This document shows positions 16,180-24,612 of a DNA stretch of 64,000 bases, in pieces. Numbering within the stretch: the stretch's first letter is position 1; each line of letters starts with the position of its first letter. The notes under the pieces are model-generated. The model searched no databases, had not been told where the DNA came from, and was given only the letters and a program-made list of their open reading frames with translations. A program made the position numbers and the translations under genes. The stretch covers positions 11,961 through 75,960 of the forward strand of contig CAUHQV010000004.1 in NCBI GenBank assembly GCA_959608625.1. Direction: 5' to 3'. The stretch comes from an uncultured Flavobacteriales bacterium (GTDB lineage: Bacteria > Bacteroidota > Bacteroidia > Flavobacteriales > UBA1820).

Positions 16180-16853
16180 TGGGTAAGATAAAAGACATCG
16201 TAAAAGCCAATGTTCCGTTTCTGCTCCCCTGCCTTGTGTTTTGGACAGCGGCAGCGGCAGCGCTTGTTTTTTGTGATAAAGTTCCCCTACAGGTGGCCTT
16301 CAATTCGCTCCATACGCCTTTTCAGAATGATATGTGGCTGGCCGTTACCGCGCTGGGCGGATCGGTCTTTTGTATTTGTGTCCTGTTGACAGGAACGCTG
16401 TTCTCCTACCGTTATATGGTAAGCGGGATCACATCCATACTGATTGCCATGGGGATCACGACCCTACTCAAATACGCCATCGAGATGCCGCGCCCTTCGG
16501 TTGAACTGGCCCAGGCCGGACTCTTGGGAGGAATGGATTTGGTGGAAGGGTACTCGCTCCGGGAAACGCTCAGTTTTCCTTCCGGGCATACGACTGCCGC
16601 ATTCTGTTTGCTTACCACGCTGGCCCTGTTCGCGCGCCGGAGTTGGGTGAAAGTGGCATTGTTTCTCGTCGCTTTTGGGGTGGCGTATAGCCGTATTTAC
16701 CTGATGCAGCACTTTCTGTCGGATGTATTGGCCGGTTCGGTGATCGGAACGGTTACGGCAGTGATGGTCTATGCCTATGTCCGGGATGCACGCTGGATCG
16801 ACTTCGGGCGGCCGCTCGTTTCTCCCCGCCTGTACGGATGGAAAAAGAAATAA
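16179..16853 (+). CDS. PAP2-family membrane phosphatase
   Basis: A 224-residue inner-membrane protein with about six helices and the three active-site motifs of the type 2 phosphatidic acid phosphatase superfamily: KYAIEMPRP (Kx6RP), PSGH, and SRIYLMQHFLSD (SRx5Hx3D). Members dephosphorylate undecaprenyl diphosphate, phosphatidylglycerol phosphate or lipid A on the periplasmic face. Which substrate applies here cannot be told. It is coupled to the START-like gene upstream and ends at a shared terminator. Confidence 0.92.
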   Translation: MGKIKDIVKANVPFLLPCLVFWTAAAAALVFCDKVPLQVAFNSLHTPFQNDMWLAVTALGGSVFCICVLLTGTLFSYRYMVSGITSILIAMGITTLLKYAIEMPRPSVELAQAGLLGGMDLVEGYSLRETLSFPSGHTTAAFCLLTTLALFARRSWVKVALFLVAFGVAYSRIYLMQHFLSDVLAGSVIGTVTAVMVYAYVRDARWIDFGRPLVSPRLYGWKKK

Positions 16854-16865
16854 TCGGATAAATTT

Positions 16866-16908
16866 AAAAAATAGAAAAGGCGGGAAATCCCTGCCTTTTC
16901 TATTTTTT
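16866..16908. terminator. Bidirectional terminator between PAP2 and PHP genes
   Basis: A long stem (16866-16884 with 16890-16908, one G-U pair) whose two ends are A and T runs, placed between two convergent genes. It can serve both strands. Confidence 0.85.
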
Positions 16909-16917
16909 GTCAACGAT

Positions 16918-17808
16918 TTATACCCGACTTTTCAGCAGCCGGAGGGAATTATTTAAATAGTCTTCAAAGCGGGGATCGGACTTAAACTGCCCGATATTGA
17001 TCAAGGGCTTGGTCTTTCCATGAAAATCGCTTCCGCAGGTCATGATCGCTTTTCGCGATCGAACTAACGAAGCGAAATAGAGGATCTGATCGGTATCGTG
17101 GTAGTTGTTGAAGACCTCCAGGCCTTCTGCGCCCTTTTCCAGCAGCTCCTGGGCGATGTGTTCTTTTCCCCGGAGGTTCAGGCCCGGATGGGCCACGATC
17201 GGTATGCCTCCGTTATCTTTGATCATTTCGATCGCACTGCGGTAACTTATATAATCAATGGGCGCGAATGCGGGTTTGCCTTGGGCGAAGTAATCCAGGT
17301 AGAAATTGATATAGGGCATATCGCTTCTCTCTCCGCCTTCCATATAGGGGGAAAGCGCCGGGGAGTGGTATTTTTCGTCCGACAGCAGGATTTCGGCGAT
17401 CAATTCGCCCGTAGGCAGTTTGCCGTCCGCTGCGGCTAAAACAGTCTGCGCATCTATGGCAAACCCCAGTTGGTTTATATTGCCTATCATTTCCGCGAAC
17501 GAATCCATCGCTTTGGAAAAAACGGATTCTTCCAGCCGGAGGAAATCCGGGGACTTCCAGTCTACCCGATAGCCCAGCACGTGCAGGTCGGTACCCTTGT
17601 AATTGCAATCTATCTCGATGCCCGGTATAAAATCAATGCCTGCCAGCCGCGCTAAAGTAGCGGCTTCCTCTACGCCTTTTACCGAATTGTGATCCGTAAG
17701 GGAGAAAAAACCGACCTTCTGTTCCTGGCATTTGCCGATAATGCCGGGAATCCCGAACTCTCCGTCGCTGCTGTAATCGGAGTGAATATGCAGATCGGTA
17801 TCGACCAT
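16918..17808 (-). CDS. PHP-domain metal-dependent phosphoesterase
   Basis: A 296-residue PHP-fold hydrolase of the TrpH/YciV type. Metal-binding motifs are DLHIHSDYSSDG near the N-terminus, LTDHNSVKG, PGIEIDC, VAHPG near residue 200 and CGSDFHGK near the C-terminus. Relatives include the 5'-3' exonuclease RNase AM and 3',5'-nucleotide bisphosphate phosphatases. Substrate here is uncertain. It is a single gene 50 bases downstream of recN. Confidence 0.88.
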   Translation of the reverse strand: MVDTDLHIHSDYSSDGEFGIPGIIGKCQEQKVGFFSLTDHNSVKGVEEAATLARLAGIDFIPGIEIDCNYKGTDLHVLGYRVDWKSPDFLRLEESVFSKAMDSFAEMIGNINQLGFAIDAQTVLAAADGKLPTGELIAEILLSDEKYHSPALSPYMEGGERSDMPYINFYLDYFAQGKPAFAPIDYISYRSAIEMIKDNGGIPIVAHPGLNLRGKEHIAQELLEKGAEGLEVFNNYHDTDQILYFASLVRSRKAIMTCGSDFHGKTKPLINIGQFKSDPRFEDYLNNSLRLLKSRV

Positions 17809-17858
17809 ATTTTATTGTTTTTCGAGTGATTATTTAGGTTGTAACAATATGCGCCTTG

Positions 17859-19535
17859 TTATTCGGCCGATAAGCGGTTCTGCCGGAGCAGTTCGCGGGC
17901 GTGTTCCATGGCTGCGGCGGTAATGTCGGCCCCGCTGATCATCTGTGCCAGCTCCGTTGTCCTTTCGTTTTCGTCTAGAACGGCTATCCGGGAAAGGGTA
18001 GTGCCGTTCTCCTCTTCCTTGAAGACTTTGTAATGCCGGTCGCCCCGCGAGGCGATCTGCGGGAGGTGGGTAATGGCGACGACCTGCATATGCCGGGACA
18101 TATCCTGCATGATGCGCCCCATCCGGTCGGCGATATCGCCCGATACGCCGGTGTCTATTTCGTCGAATACCACCGAGGGGAGATCGGCCCGGCGCGCCAG
18201 GGCGTATTTCACGGCCAGCATGATGCGCGAGAGTTCTCCTCCGGAGGCTACTTTTTCCACCTGTGCCGGCGTCTGGCCGAGGTTTGCCGAAAAAAGGAAC
18301 GAGATATTGTCGGCCCCCGCTTCGGTAAAATGCCCCGCAGGCGATACTTCTACCTGGAATTCGGCGTTGGCCATCCCGAGGGAGCGCACGGTGGCCGTAA
18401 TCTCGTCCGAGAGTTTTCCGGCGGCTTCCTGCCGGGCTTCGGACAATTCTTTTGCGGCCTGTTCGAGGGCATTCCTTGCGTCCGACAGGTTTTTCTGTAC
18501 GGTTTCAATCTCTTCTTCGATGTTCTCCAATCCGGATACCTCACTGCGCAATTCTTCGCGCAGGCGGATCAGCGAAACTATATCCGGGACACCATGTTTG
18601 CGCTCGAGGGAGTAGAGGGTATCCAGCCGGGCGGAGCTGCGTTCGAGCAGATCCGGGTCGCCGTCGTTGTCCGCCAGGTAGGAGGAAACCTGTGTCGCGA
18701 TATCCTTGAGTTCGATCAGGGCGCTTTCAGCCCTTTCGGCCAAGTGATCTTCGCCCGGAAAGTATTTGTCGTTCTTGCGCAGCAGGTGGTAAACCTCCGC
18801 CAGCCGGAGGAGTATGCCGGTACCTTCCGCATCCATCAGTTGGGTGATACCGAAAAGGTCGGCCGTTATCTGCTGGGCGTTTTCCAGGCGGGCGCAGAGG
18901 TTTTCCAGTTCTTCCTGTTCGTTCTCATCCTTCAGGGCTGCCTTGTCCAGTTCGTCCAGCAAATAACGGTTATAGTCCTGTGTTTTGGACAGTTCCGCTT
19001 TTCGGGTGTTCAAGAGCTCCAACCGGGATTCGAGCGTGCGGTATCCGGCAAATGCCTTGCGGTATCGTGTAAGCAATACAGCATTGCCGGCGTATTTGTC
19101 TGCGATCCCGATCCGGTATTCGTGGCGGGACAGCAGCAGGCTTTGGTGCTGGGAATGAACGTCTACCAACAGGGAAGACAGCTCGTTCAGGGTATCCAGC
19201 AGCACGGGCGTATCGTTGACGAAAGCCCGCGATTTCCCACCTGGAAGGATTTCCCGGCGAATGATGGTCTGGGGCTCATAATCGAGGTCGTACTCCGCAA
19301 AAAAGGTTTCCATATCCCTGTCCCCGATGTCCACCGTGAGCTCTACGACACATTTGCGGTCCTTGTCGCGAAGGGCCGACAAGTCGGCGCGGGCGCCCGT
19401 AGCCAGGGCCAGGGCCCCCAGGATGATGGATTTTCCCGCCCCGGTCTCGCCGGTAAGAATGGAAAGACCGCTCGCGGGCTCCACCTGCAGGTGGTCTATC
19501 AGGGCATAGTTGGAAACGCTGAGTTTTTTTATCAT
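17859..19535 (-). CDS. recN: DNA repair protein RecN
   Basis: RecN is an SMC-like ATPase acting in double-strand break repair. The ATG at 19535 gives MIKKLSVSNYALIDHL, the standard family N-terminus; 20 extra upstream codons are open but do not look coding. Walker A is LTGETGAGKSI at about residues 29-39, a long coiled coil spans the middle, and the C-terminus has the ABC signature VASGGELSR and Walker B LPSVVFDEIDTGVSG followed by ITHLPQ. The length of 558 residues is typical. No partner genes are adjacent. Confidence 0.96.
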   Translation of the reverse strand: MIKKLSVSNYALIDHLQVEPASGLSILTGETGAGKSIILGALALATGARADLSALRDKDRKCVVELTVDIGDRDMETFFAEYDLDYEPQTIIRREILPGGKSRAFVNDTPVLLDTLNELSSLLVDVHSQHQSLLLSRHEYRIGIADKYAGNAVLLTRYRKAFAGYRTLESRLELLNTRKAELSKTQDYNRYLLDELDKAALKDENEQEELENLCARLENAQQITADLFGITQLMDAEGTGILLRLAEVYHLLRKNDKYFPGEDHLAERAESALIELKDIATQVSSYLADNDGDPDLLERSSARLDTLYSLERKHGVPDIVSLIRLREELRSEVSGLENIEEEIETVQKNLSDARNALEQAAKELSEARQEAAGKLSDEITATVRSLGMANAEFQVEVSPAGHFTEAGADNISFLFSANLGQTPAQVEKVASGGELSRIMLAVKYALARRADLPSVVFDEIDTGVSGDIADRMGRIMQDMSRHMQVVAITHLPQIASRGDRHYKVFKEEENGTTLSRIAVLDENERTTELAQMISGADITAAAMEHARELLRQNRLSAE

Positions 19536-19697
19536 CGGATAGGGATGAGGAACGTTTTTCGTTACCCAAAGATAGTGTACTTTTTGCAAACGCATAGGAG
19601 GCTTTTGATTTTTTTATAGTCGATAACAAAATATCATCATATATAACATTTTGATATTCAGGAAACTAAAATATTAACGCAAAAAAATCAGGGGTGA

Positions 19698-19729
19698 TTG
19701 CTTTTTTATGGAATATTGTCCTATATTTG
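19698..19729 (+). promoter_or_regulatory. Strong Bacteroidota promoter of a small RNA gene
   Basis: TTG, 21 bases, then TATATTTG: both elements and the spacing fit the consensus. No reading frame follows, but a transcript of about 220 bases would run to the terminator at 19925-19958. Confidence 0.8.
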
Positions 19730-19736
19730 TGGTGTT

Positions 19737-19958
19737 GGTGTACGGGATACAGGGTGTCGGAAAACACCGGTCCGGAAACTAACAGTCCTAACAACTAACA
19801 TCAATTTTGTTTTTTGATTTTTTATACAACACACACAACTGGATTTTAAAGTTACTATGGATTAGAGGGCGGCATTTTACTTCAGTATTTCCTTCGTTTC
19901 GTCTATGACGCCCTAGAGAGAATGTACACCCGGAGAGAAAACTCCGGGTGTATTTTTT
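19737..19958 (+). ncRNA. Candidate structured small RNA of about 220 nt between recN and dnaB
   Basis: The stretch has a full promoter upstream, a strong terminator at its end, and no open frame: the only ATG codons start reading frames of two or three codons. Local hairpins are visible, such as GGTGT/ACACC near the 5' end and AGGGCG.../CGCCCT near 19866-19916. A 5' segment GGTGTAC is exactly complementary to GTACACC in the terminator's left arm, which could close the molecule end to end or compete with termination. Size, stand-alone promoter and possible end pairing would suit 6S RNA, but I do not recognise the sequence, and a leader regulating dnaB is also possible. The 5' end is estimated from the promoter. 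Confidence 0.6.
19925..19958 (+). terminator. Terminator of the small RNA
   Basis: An 11-bp perfect stem (19925-19935 with 19942-19952, loop AGAAAA) followed by six T. It ends 82 bases before dnaB. Confidence 0.9.
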
Positions 19959-20040
19959 ACGTATACGTATGTGGAAAAGTTGTTAGCAACAAATTTCCCC
20001 GCTCCGGGATTTCCCCGGAAAAAACCGTAGCTTTACCCTC

Positions 20041-21630
20041 ATGGAAAATGCCAAAAAAAATGCCGCCAGAAAGCCTTCTGCGGTGCCTTCGGTCGTGTCC
20101 CTGGAGGCCGGAAAACTCCCTCCCCAGGCCGTCGAGTTCGAACAGGCCGTCCTGGGAGCCATGATGATAGACCATCGCGCCGTGGACCGGGTAGTGAATA
20201 TATTCCAGGAGAATGACGAGGTATTCTACCGGCCGGAACACCGCCATATATACAGCGCCGTCGTCCGGCTGTACAACGATACCAAACCGATAGACCTGCT
20301 GACGGTCGGCAATGAACTGCGTTCGGCCGGGCTGCTCGATGCGGTGGGTGGCGATTTTTACCTTGTACAACTTACACAAAAGGTAAGTTCGGCCGCCAAT
20401 ATCGAATTCCACGCCCGCGTGGTGCAGCAAAAGTATTTCCAGCGGGAACTCATCCTGTTGTCCACCGACATCATCAATAAATCGTACGACGATTCCACCG
20501 ACGTGTTCGACCTGCTGGACGATGCGGAATCTGCCATTTTCAATATCACCAATACCAACATCAAAAAATCCTACGAGAAAGCGGAGGACCTGGTGCATCA
20601 GGCCATCAAGCGGATCGAGGAACTCTCGAAACAGGAAGGGGGTATCAGCGGTCTTCCGTCCGGTTTCCGCGAAATAGATAAGTGTACAGCAGGTTGGCAG
20701 GGCAGCGACCTGGTGGTGATCGCCGCCCGCCCGGGTATGGGTAAGACGGCATTCGTGGTATCGATGGCCAAAAATATGGCGATCCGCCATGAAGTGCCGG
20801 TGGCATTGTTCAGCCTGGAGATGTCCTCGGTACAGCTTATCACCCGTATGATCAGTTCGGAGACAGGCATTACGTCCAACAAACTCCGCGAGGGCAGCCT
20901 TCAGCAATATGAATGGGATATTCTGTACCAAAAAGTAAAGGACTTGGAAAAGGCCCAGATCTATATCGATGAAACCCCGGGGCTTTCCCTGTTGGAATTC
21001 CGGGCCAAAGCCCGCCGGTTGGTATCGCAGGGGGTGAAGATACTCATTGTCGACTATCTCCAACTGATGACCGTAGGCGGCAAGAACGGACCCGGCAACC
21101 GCGAACAGGAAATATCGATGATCTCCCGCACCCTGAAGGCCGTAGCTAAGGAACTGAATGTGCCGGTGATCGCCCTTTCACAGCTTTCCCGGGGCGTAGA
21201 GGCCCAAACGGGACAAAAGCGCCCTTCGCTCCAGCACCTGCGCGAATCGGGGGCTATCGAACAGGATGCGGATATCGTAAGCTTCATTTACCGTCCGGAG
21301 TACTACAATTTCGACACCTGGGAAGACGGGACACCTACCGCCGGGCAGGCGGAATTCATCATTGCCAAACACCGTAACGGCGATTTGCGCAATATCCGTC
21401 TTTCGTTCGTGGGGCCGCTGGCCCAGTTTTCCGACCTGGAAACGACAGGCAGCGCTCCCTCGGGCGGACAGGGCTTCGACGTACAGGACGGATACGAATC
21501 GAAAATAAACGGCGCGTTCGGCGGTGGCAGCGGGTTCGACCCGCGGGGCCTGCCGGCCGATGCGTTCGACAGCAAGATCAACCGTCCATCCGGAAATGCG
21601 GGCGGTGGTGAAGATGAAATGCCTTTTTAA
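20041..21630 (+). CDS. dnaB: Replicative DNA helicase DnaB
   Basis: The hexameric helicase that unwinds DNA ahead of the replication fork. The 529 residues contain the N-terminal collar domain (FEQAVLGAMMID near residue 33), a linker, and the RecA-like motor: Walker A ARPGMGKTAF near residue 229, LFSLEMSS, ILIVDYLQLM (Walker B) and SQLSRGVE, ending in IAKHRNG with the arginine-finger region. A glycine-rich C-terminal extension of about 65 residues follows. It ends GGEDEMPF, which looks like the acidic tip that single-strand-binding proteins use to recruit partners. There is no intein. The gene is followed 12 bases later by the SUFU-domain gene. Confidence 0.97.
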   Translation: MENAKKNAARKPSAVPSVVSLEAGKLPPQAVEFEQAVLGAMMIDHRAVDRVVNIFQENDEVFYRPEHRHIYSAVVRLYNDTKPIDLLTVGNELRSAGLLDAVGGDFYLVQLTQKVSSAANIEFHARVVQQKYFQRELILLSTDIINKSYDDSTDVFDLLDDAESAIFNITNTNIKKSYEKAEDLVHQAIKRIEELSKQEGGISGLPSGFREIDKCTAGWQGSDLVVIAARPGMGKTAFVVSMAKNMAIRHEVPVALFSLEMSSVQLITRMISSETGITSNKLREGSLQQYEWDILYQKVKDLEKAQIYIDETPGLSLLEFRAKARRLVSQGVKILIVDYLQLMTVGGKNGPGNREQEISMISRTLKAVAKELNVPVIALSQLSRGVEAQTGQKRPSLQHLRESGAIEQDADIVSFIYRPEYYNFDTWEDGTPTAGQAEFIIAKHRNGDLRNIRLSFVGPLAQFSDLETTGSAPSGGQGFDVQDGYESKINGAFGGGSGFDPRGLPADAFDSKINRPSGNAGGGEDEMPF

Positions 21631-21642
21631 CCACAGATAACG

Positions 21643-22749
21643 ATGGATAAGAATATCATTTGCAGCGCGTATTTCCCCAAGACGGATACCCATGCGTTAG
21701 TGCAGGAAGAAAACAACAGCGTATACCTGTACCTTTATATCCGTCCGGAAGGCGGCGATACCGAGATACGGGCCTCCTGGGTGCGCAATTACGCCAAGGC
21801 GATAGACTCGGTCGATAAAAAAGCGATGGAGGCGGGCCTTCAGCCCCGTATGCCGCTCAAAGCATGCAACCATCCCTTAGGCGCGCCTAAGTTCAATCCG
21901 GCCGACCTGCGCATCGTTTTCCTGGAGGATGGCGATGGGGCGGCCCTGTATGAAAAGGATTCCCTGTTGGCCGTAATCCCCGGATGGGCGTCCAGCGGCG
22001 AATTTACGGGCTATGCCCGCGATGCGATAGGCACTTCGCCTTTTGCCTGGGAACTGGGCACGCCTGAACAGAACGACATCTACAAGAGGGTGGAACAGGC
22101 CGATGCCTATTGGAAAAGCATGCAGGACAATGCGGCTTGGGAAGAGTTCCGCGATGGCCACCTGGCAGCTATCGAAAAAGCATACGGGAAACATACCGAA
22201 TACTTGGTGGTGGACAATGGCTATTTCCCGCCCAAGGCGGTCGTAATGGTAAACAAAGGAGATGATGTATTCCTGTTCACCCTTGGAATGTCCCTGCTTC
22301 AGCAGCCGTCCGTGGAAATGTACAGTCAGTACCCCGAAGGCCTGCGCCGGGCCGAATTGGCGATGGGTATCCGCAAGGAATTGTTTGAAAAACACCGGGA
22401 CGGATTTATCGCGTATCTCGTCGGACTGTCGGACATTCCGTGGAATTATACGACTTTTTTGGCCGACGGGCATACGGTGCTGTTCGATATCGAGCCGTTC
22501 AAGACAGTATTCACCAATGCATTGCTGCTCGACGGGGAAGCGAACTTTTCCGAGAAACTGTACGGGCGTTTCCGCGGGGATGCCGTGAACAACCTGTGGG
22601 TGGTTCCTATTACGGAAACGGAACAGCATTATGCCGAAGAGTTGGGCAACGAAGCCCTGGTGAAGAATGCACTGGATGCGCGCGGCCTAAAGATATTCGA
22701 CGGGAAGGATCAGTTCGGCCCGCTGGCGGCGCCTGAAAAAAAGAAGTGA
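21643..22749 (+). CDS. Suppressor-of-fused (SUFU) domain protein
   Basis: A 368-residue soluble protein. Its C-terminal half resembles the SUFU-like domain family: SVEMYSQYPEGLRRAELAMGI is followed by WNYTTFLADGHTV and, near the end, LWVVPITETEQHYAEELG, the characteristic last block. Bacterial SUFU proteins are often immunity proteins of polymorphic toxins, but many are stand-alone with unknown roles. Here no toxin is adjacent; the gene follows dnaB closely and may be co-transcribed with it. The N-terminal 150 residues are not recognised. The family call is fairly safe; function is open. Confidence 0.75.
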   Translation: MDKNIICSAYFPKTDTHALVQEENNSVYLYLYIRPEGGDTEIRASWVRNYAKAIDSVDKKAMEAGLQPRMPLKACNHPLGAPKFNPADLRIVFLEDGDGAALYEKDSLLAVIPGWASSGEFTGYARDAIGTSPFAWELGTPEQNDIYKRVEQADAYWKSMQDNAAWEEFRDGHLAAIEKAYGKHTEYLVVDNGYFPPKAVVMVNKGDDVFLFTLGMSLLQQPSVEMYSQYPEGLRRAELAMGIRKELFEKHRDGFIAYLVGLSDIPWNYTTFLADGHTVLFDIEPFKTVFTNALLLDGEANFSEKLYGRFRGDAVNNLWVVPITETEQHYAEELGNEALVKNALDARGLKIFDGKDQFGPLAAPEKKK

Positions 22750-22782
22750 AGCACTTTTCCGGTAACAAGCATCCGGACTTTT

Positions 22783-22827
22783 ATAAATAAACAAAACCCC
22801 GCTTGATGCGGGGTTTTGTTTATTTAT
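22783..22827. terminator. Bidirectional terminator between the SUFU and GtrA genes
   Basis: A 20-bp perfect stem (22783-22802 with 22808-22827, loop TTGAT) with A/T-rich flanks, placed at the convergent ends; its right arm includes the stop codon of the minus gene. Confidence 0.88.
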
Positions 22828-23249
22828 TCGAAAGTGTTCTTGATGCCTTTTTCGGTAGTCTTGATGATTTTGTAAGTGAACCGCTTGTTCATCACGTATT
22901 GGTAGAGCCCCGCCAGGATGATGGTGAATATCTTGGAGCCGATGTCGTACAGCCCTAGGTATTCTACCATAAACACCATCAGCGCGCTGGAGAAGGCCAA
23001 TCCTACCCAAGCGATGGCGAAGAACATGAAGAAGCGGCGGAACAGCTTGTCCGGGGTGCGGAAATTGATCTTCGTGTTCATCAGGAAACTACAGAACAGT
23101 CCTGCGTTCACGCTGATCACATGGGCGGAGAGCACATGCATTTCGGTATAGCGCATCAGTACATAAAATAAACAAAAATCGAGAACTTCGCACGAAGCAC
23201 CGATGATCGTATATATGATGAAATGCCTGTTTTTTCCGAAAAAGCTCAA
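22824..23249 (-). CDS. GtrA-like membrane protein
   Basis: A GtrA-family protein with four membrane helices, ending YQYVMNKRFTYKIIK, the usual last block. Members are thought to help move polyprenyl-linked sugars across the inner membrane. The start is uncertain: there is no ATG before the first helix. I use TTG at 23249 (141 residues), because the promoter at 23288-23319 would start transcription near 23281. A TTG at 23318 lies inside the promoter and the upstream terminator, so it is unlikely. Confidence 0.8.
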   Translation of the reverse strand: MSFFGKNRHFIIYTIIGASCEVLDFCLFYVLMRYTEMHVLSAHVISVNAGLFCSFLMNTKINFRTPDKLFRRFFMFFAIAWVGLAFSSALMVFMVEYLGLYDIGSKIFTIILAGLYQYVMNKRFTYKIIKTTEKGIKNTFE

Positions 23250-23287
23250 CGTATCCCGATTCTGTTTGAATTTTTTTCCAAAACAGA

Positions 23288-23319
23288 CAAATTTACTTCT
23301 AAAAAATAAACCCGGCAAA
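23288..23319 (-). promoter_or_regulatory. Promoter of the GtrA-like gene, overlapping a terminator
   Basis: On the minus strand TTTG, 20 bases, then TAAATTTG: a perfect match to the phylum consensus. The -33 element lies in the loop of the terminator hairpin at 23308-23334. Confidence 0.75.
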
Positions 23320-23334
23320 AAAATCGCCGGGTTT
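23301..23334 (-). terminator. Terminator of the receptor/ABC transporter operon
   Basis: A 9-bp stem (AAACCCGGC/GCCGGGTTT, 23308-23316 with 23326-23334) followed on the minus strand by ATTTTTT. It ends the operon that finishes at 23362. Confidence 0.85.
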
Positions 23335-23361
23335 AGGGTATTTTTAGGGGTTGATTTTCAA

Positions 23362-24588
23362 TCAGCGCCCTGCCGGAGGTACTTTTAGTAACAGGTACGC
23401 AATAAAACCGTACAGCCCGGTCACTGCCGTCACCAATGCCGGGAGGAGGAGACTCTTGTTTTTCCGGCGGCGGATCACCACCAGTACTCCTGCCAACACG
23501 ATATTTAGGATGAGGGCTTTATACGAGATGTCCTCGAGGCGCGGATAGGCGTATTTGTCGTTGTAGGAAGTGAACGAGAGGCTGAACGGGAAGATGTATT
23601 CGGCTATCTTTCGGGCGGAGCCCGGAGCGAAATCCATTTGCCGGTCGCGGATCAGGGAATGGTCGTCCGAATCGATGCCATACCAGCGCACTTCGCTGTC
23701 CCCGTCGATGCGGATCGTCCAGTTGAACATATTGGCGATGATCATCAGGCTTTCCGTTTCGGGATCGAAACGCTCGACCGGGAGCTTTACCAGATTGTAG
23801 TCCTTGTCGAGGGCGTAGAGATTGTGATTTCCGTCGGTCAGAAAGCCGAAGTACCTTTTGCTGCGGAACTCAGTGACAAAAGCATGGCGCATCCCCAGTG
23901 CCGGGTCGATGCCGGTCTCGCGGACGAAAGGACGCTCCTTGACCATCATCAGGCGGAATACCTTCCCGGCGCTGTCGATAAGGAGATAGCCATTGTCGTA
24001 CTCCTTGCGGGTGGTCGGATTGCCATTTATCTCCACTGCCGGGAAAGCGAACCCCTTTTTCTCCATCGCCTCGGTGAAGAGACGGCTTTTTTCCTTATTT
24101 ACGGTATTCGTAGCCATATCGATGAACTCGATGCCACGGTCGGTAATGCGGAACACATCGGAAGGCATTTCCAGATCTACCCGGCCGGACATACTTTCCA
24201 GCAGGGGATAGAGCCCCACCGAGCGGTTGTTGATGTCCGAAGGGGACGAACGGAACATGAAATTACCCGTCTGGATGTCTTTCGGGGTCATGGGAAGGCC
24301 CCGAAGGCTGTCCGGCATGCGGCTGTCCGCGATCAACTGGCGGAAATACAGTGTGGGGAGCATGCTATCGATCTCACTTTTGGTGTAGGTCTTTCCGTCC
24401 TCGTCGACCATTGCCAGGCCTTTGTCCCCGGAGGGAGCGTTGCTCAGGAACTGGTCGTTCACCTCGCTCAGCAGGGTGAAGGGGGCGGATTGCGTGTGGG
24501 GGGTGGCGAAACTGTACAGCCAGGGCAGTATCCACGCCAGGGCGGCTATTGACAGGAAGTACAGGAATATTTTACCGTATCGGGTCAT
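23362..24588 (-). CDS. DUF4857-family membrane protein
   Basis: A 408-residue protein recognised as the Bacteroidota family DUF4857. It has one N-terminal helix (about 7-28), a large periplasmic domain of about 320 residues, and two C-terminal helices (about 360-378 and 384-402) separated by a short basic loop RRRKNKS. It is always seen near ABC-2-type transporters. Here it is the last gene of a six-gene operon, 24 bases after the ABC permease gene. The large periplasmic domain suggests that it acts as an accessory or substrate-contacting subunit of the transporter. The substrate is unknown. Confidence 0.8.
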   Translation of the reverse strand: MTRYGKIFLYFLSIAALAWILPWLYSFATPHTQSAPFTLLSEVNDQFLSNAPSGDKGLAMVDEDGKTYTKSEIDSMLPTLYFRQLIADSRMPDSLRGLPMTPKDIQTGNFMFRSSPSDINNRSVGLYPLLESMSGRVDLEMPSDVFRITDRGIEFIDMATNTVNKEKSRLFTEAMEKKGFAFPAVEINGNPTTRKEYDNGYLLIDSAGKVFRLMMVKERPFVRETGIDPALGMRHAFVTEFRSKRYFGFLTDGNHNLYALDKDYNLVKLPVERFDPETESLMIIANMFNWTIRIDGDSEVRWYGIDSDDHSLIRDRQMDFAPGSARKIAEYIFPFSLSFTSYNDKYAYPRLEDISYKALILNIVLAGVLVVIRRRKNKSLLLPALVTAVTGLYGFIAYLLLKVPPAGR

Positions 24589-24612
24589 TTTTTTCGTGTT
24601 TTAGTTCGTTGT

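Noticed and set aside
18033..19619. A 528-residue frame antisense to recN
   Set aside because: RecN motifs are complete on the other strand; the antisense product has no domain.
19922..20164. An 80-residue frame starting in the terminator before dnaB
   Set aside because: It begins inside the terminator hairpin and overlaps the start of dnaB in another frame.
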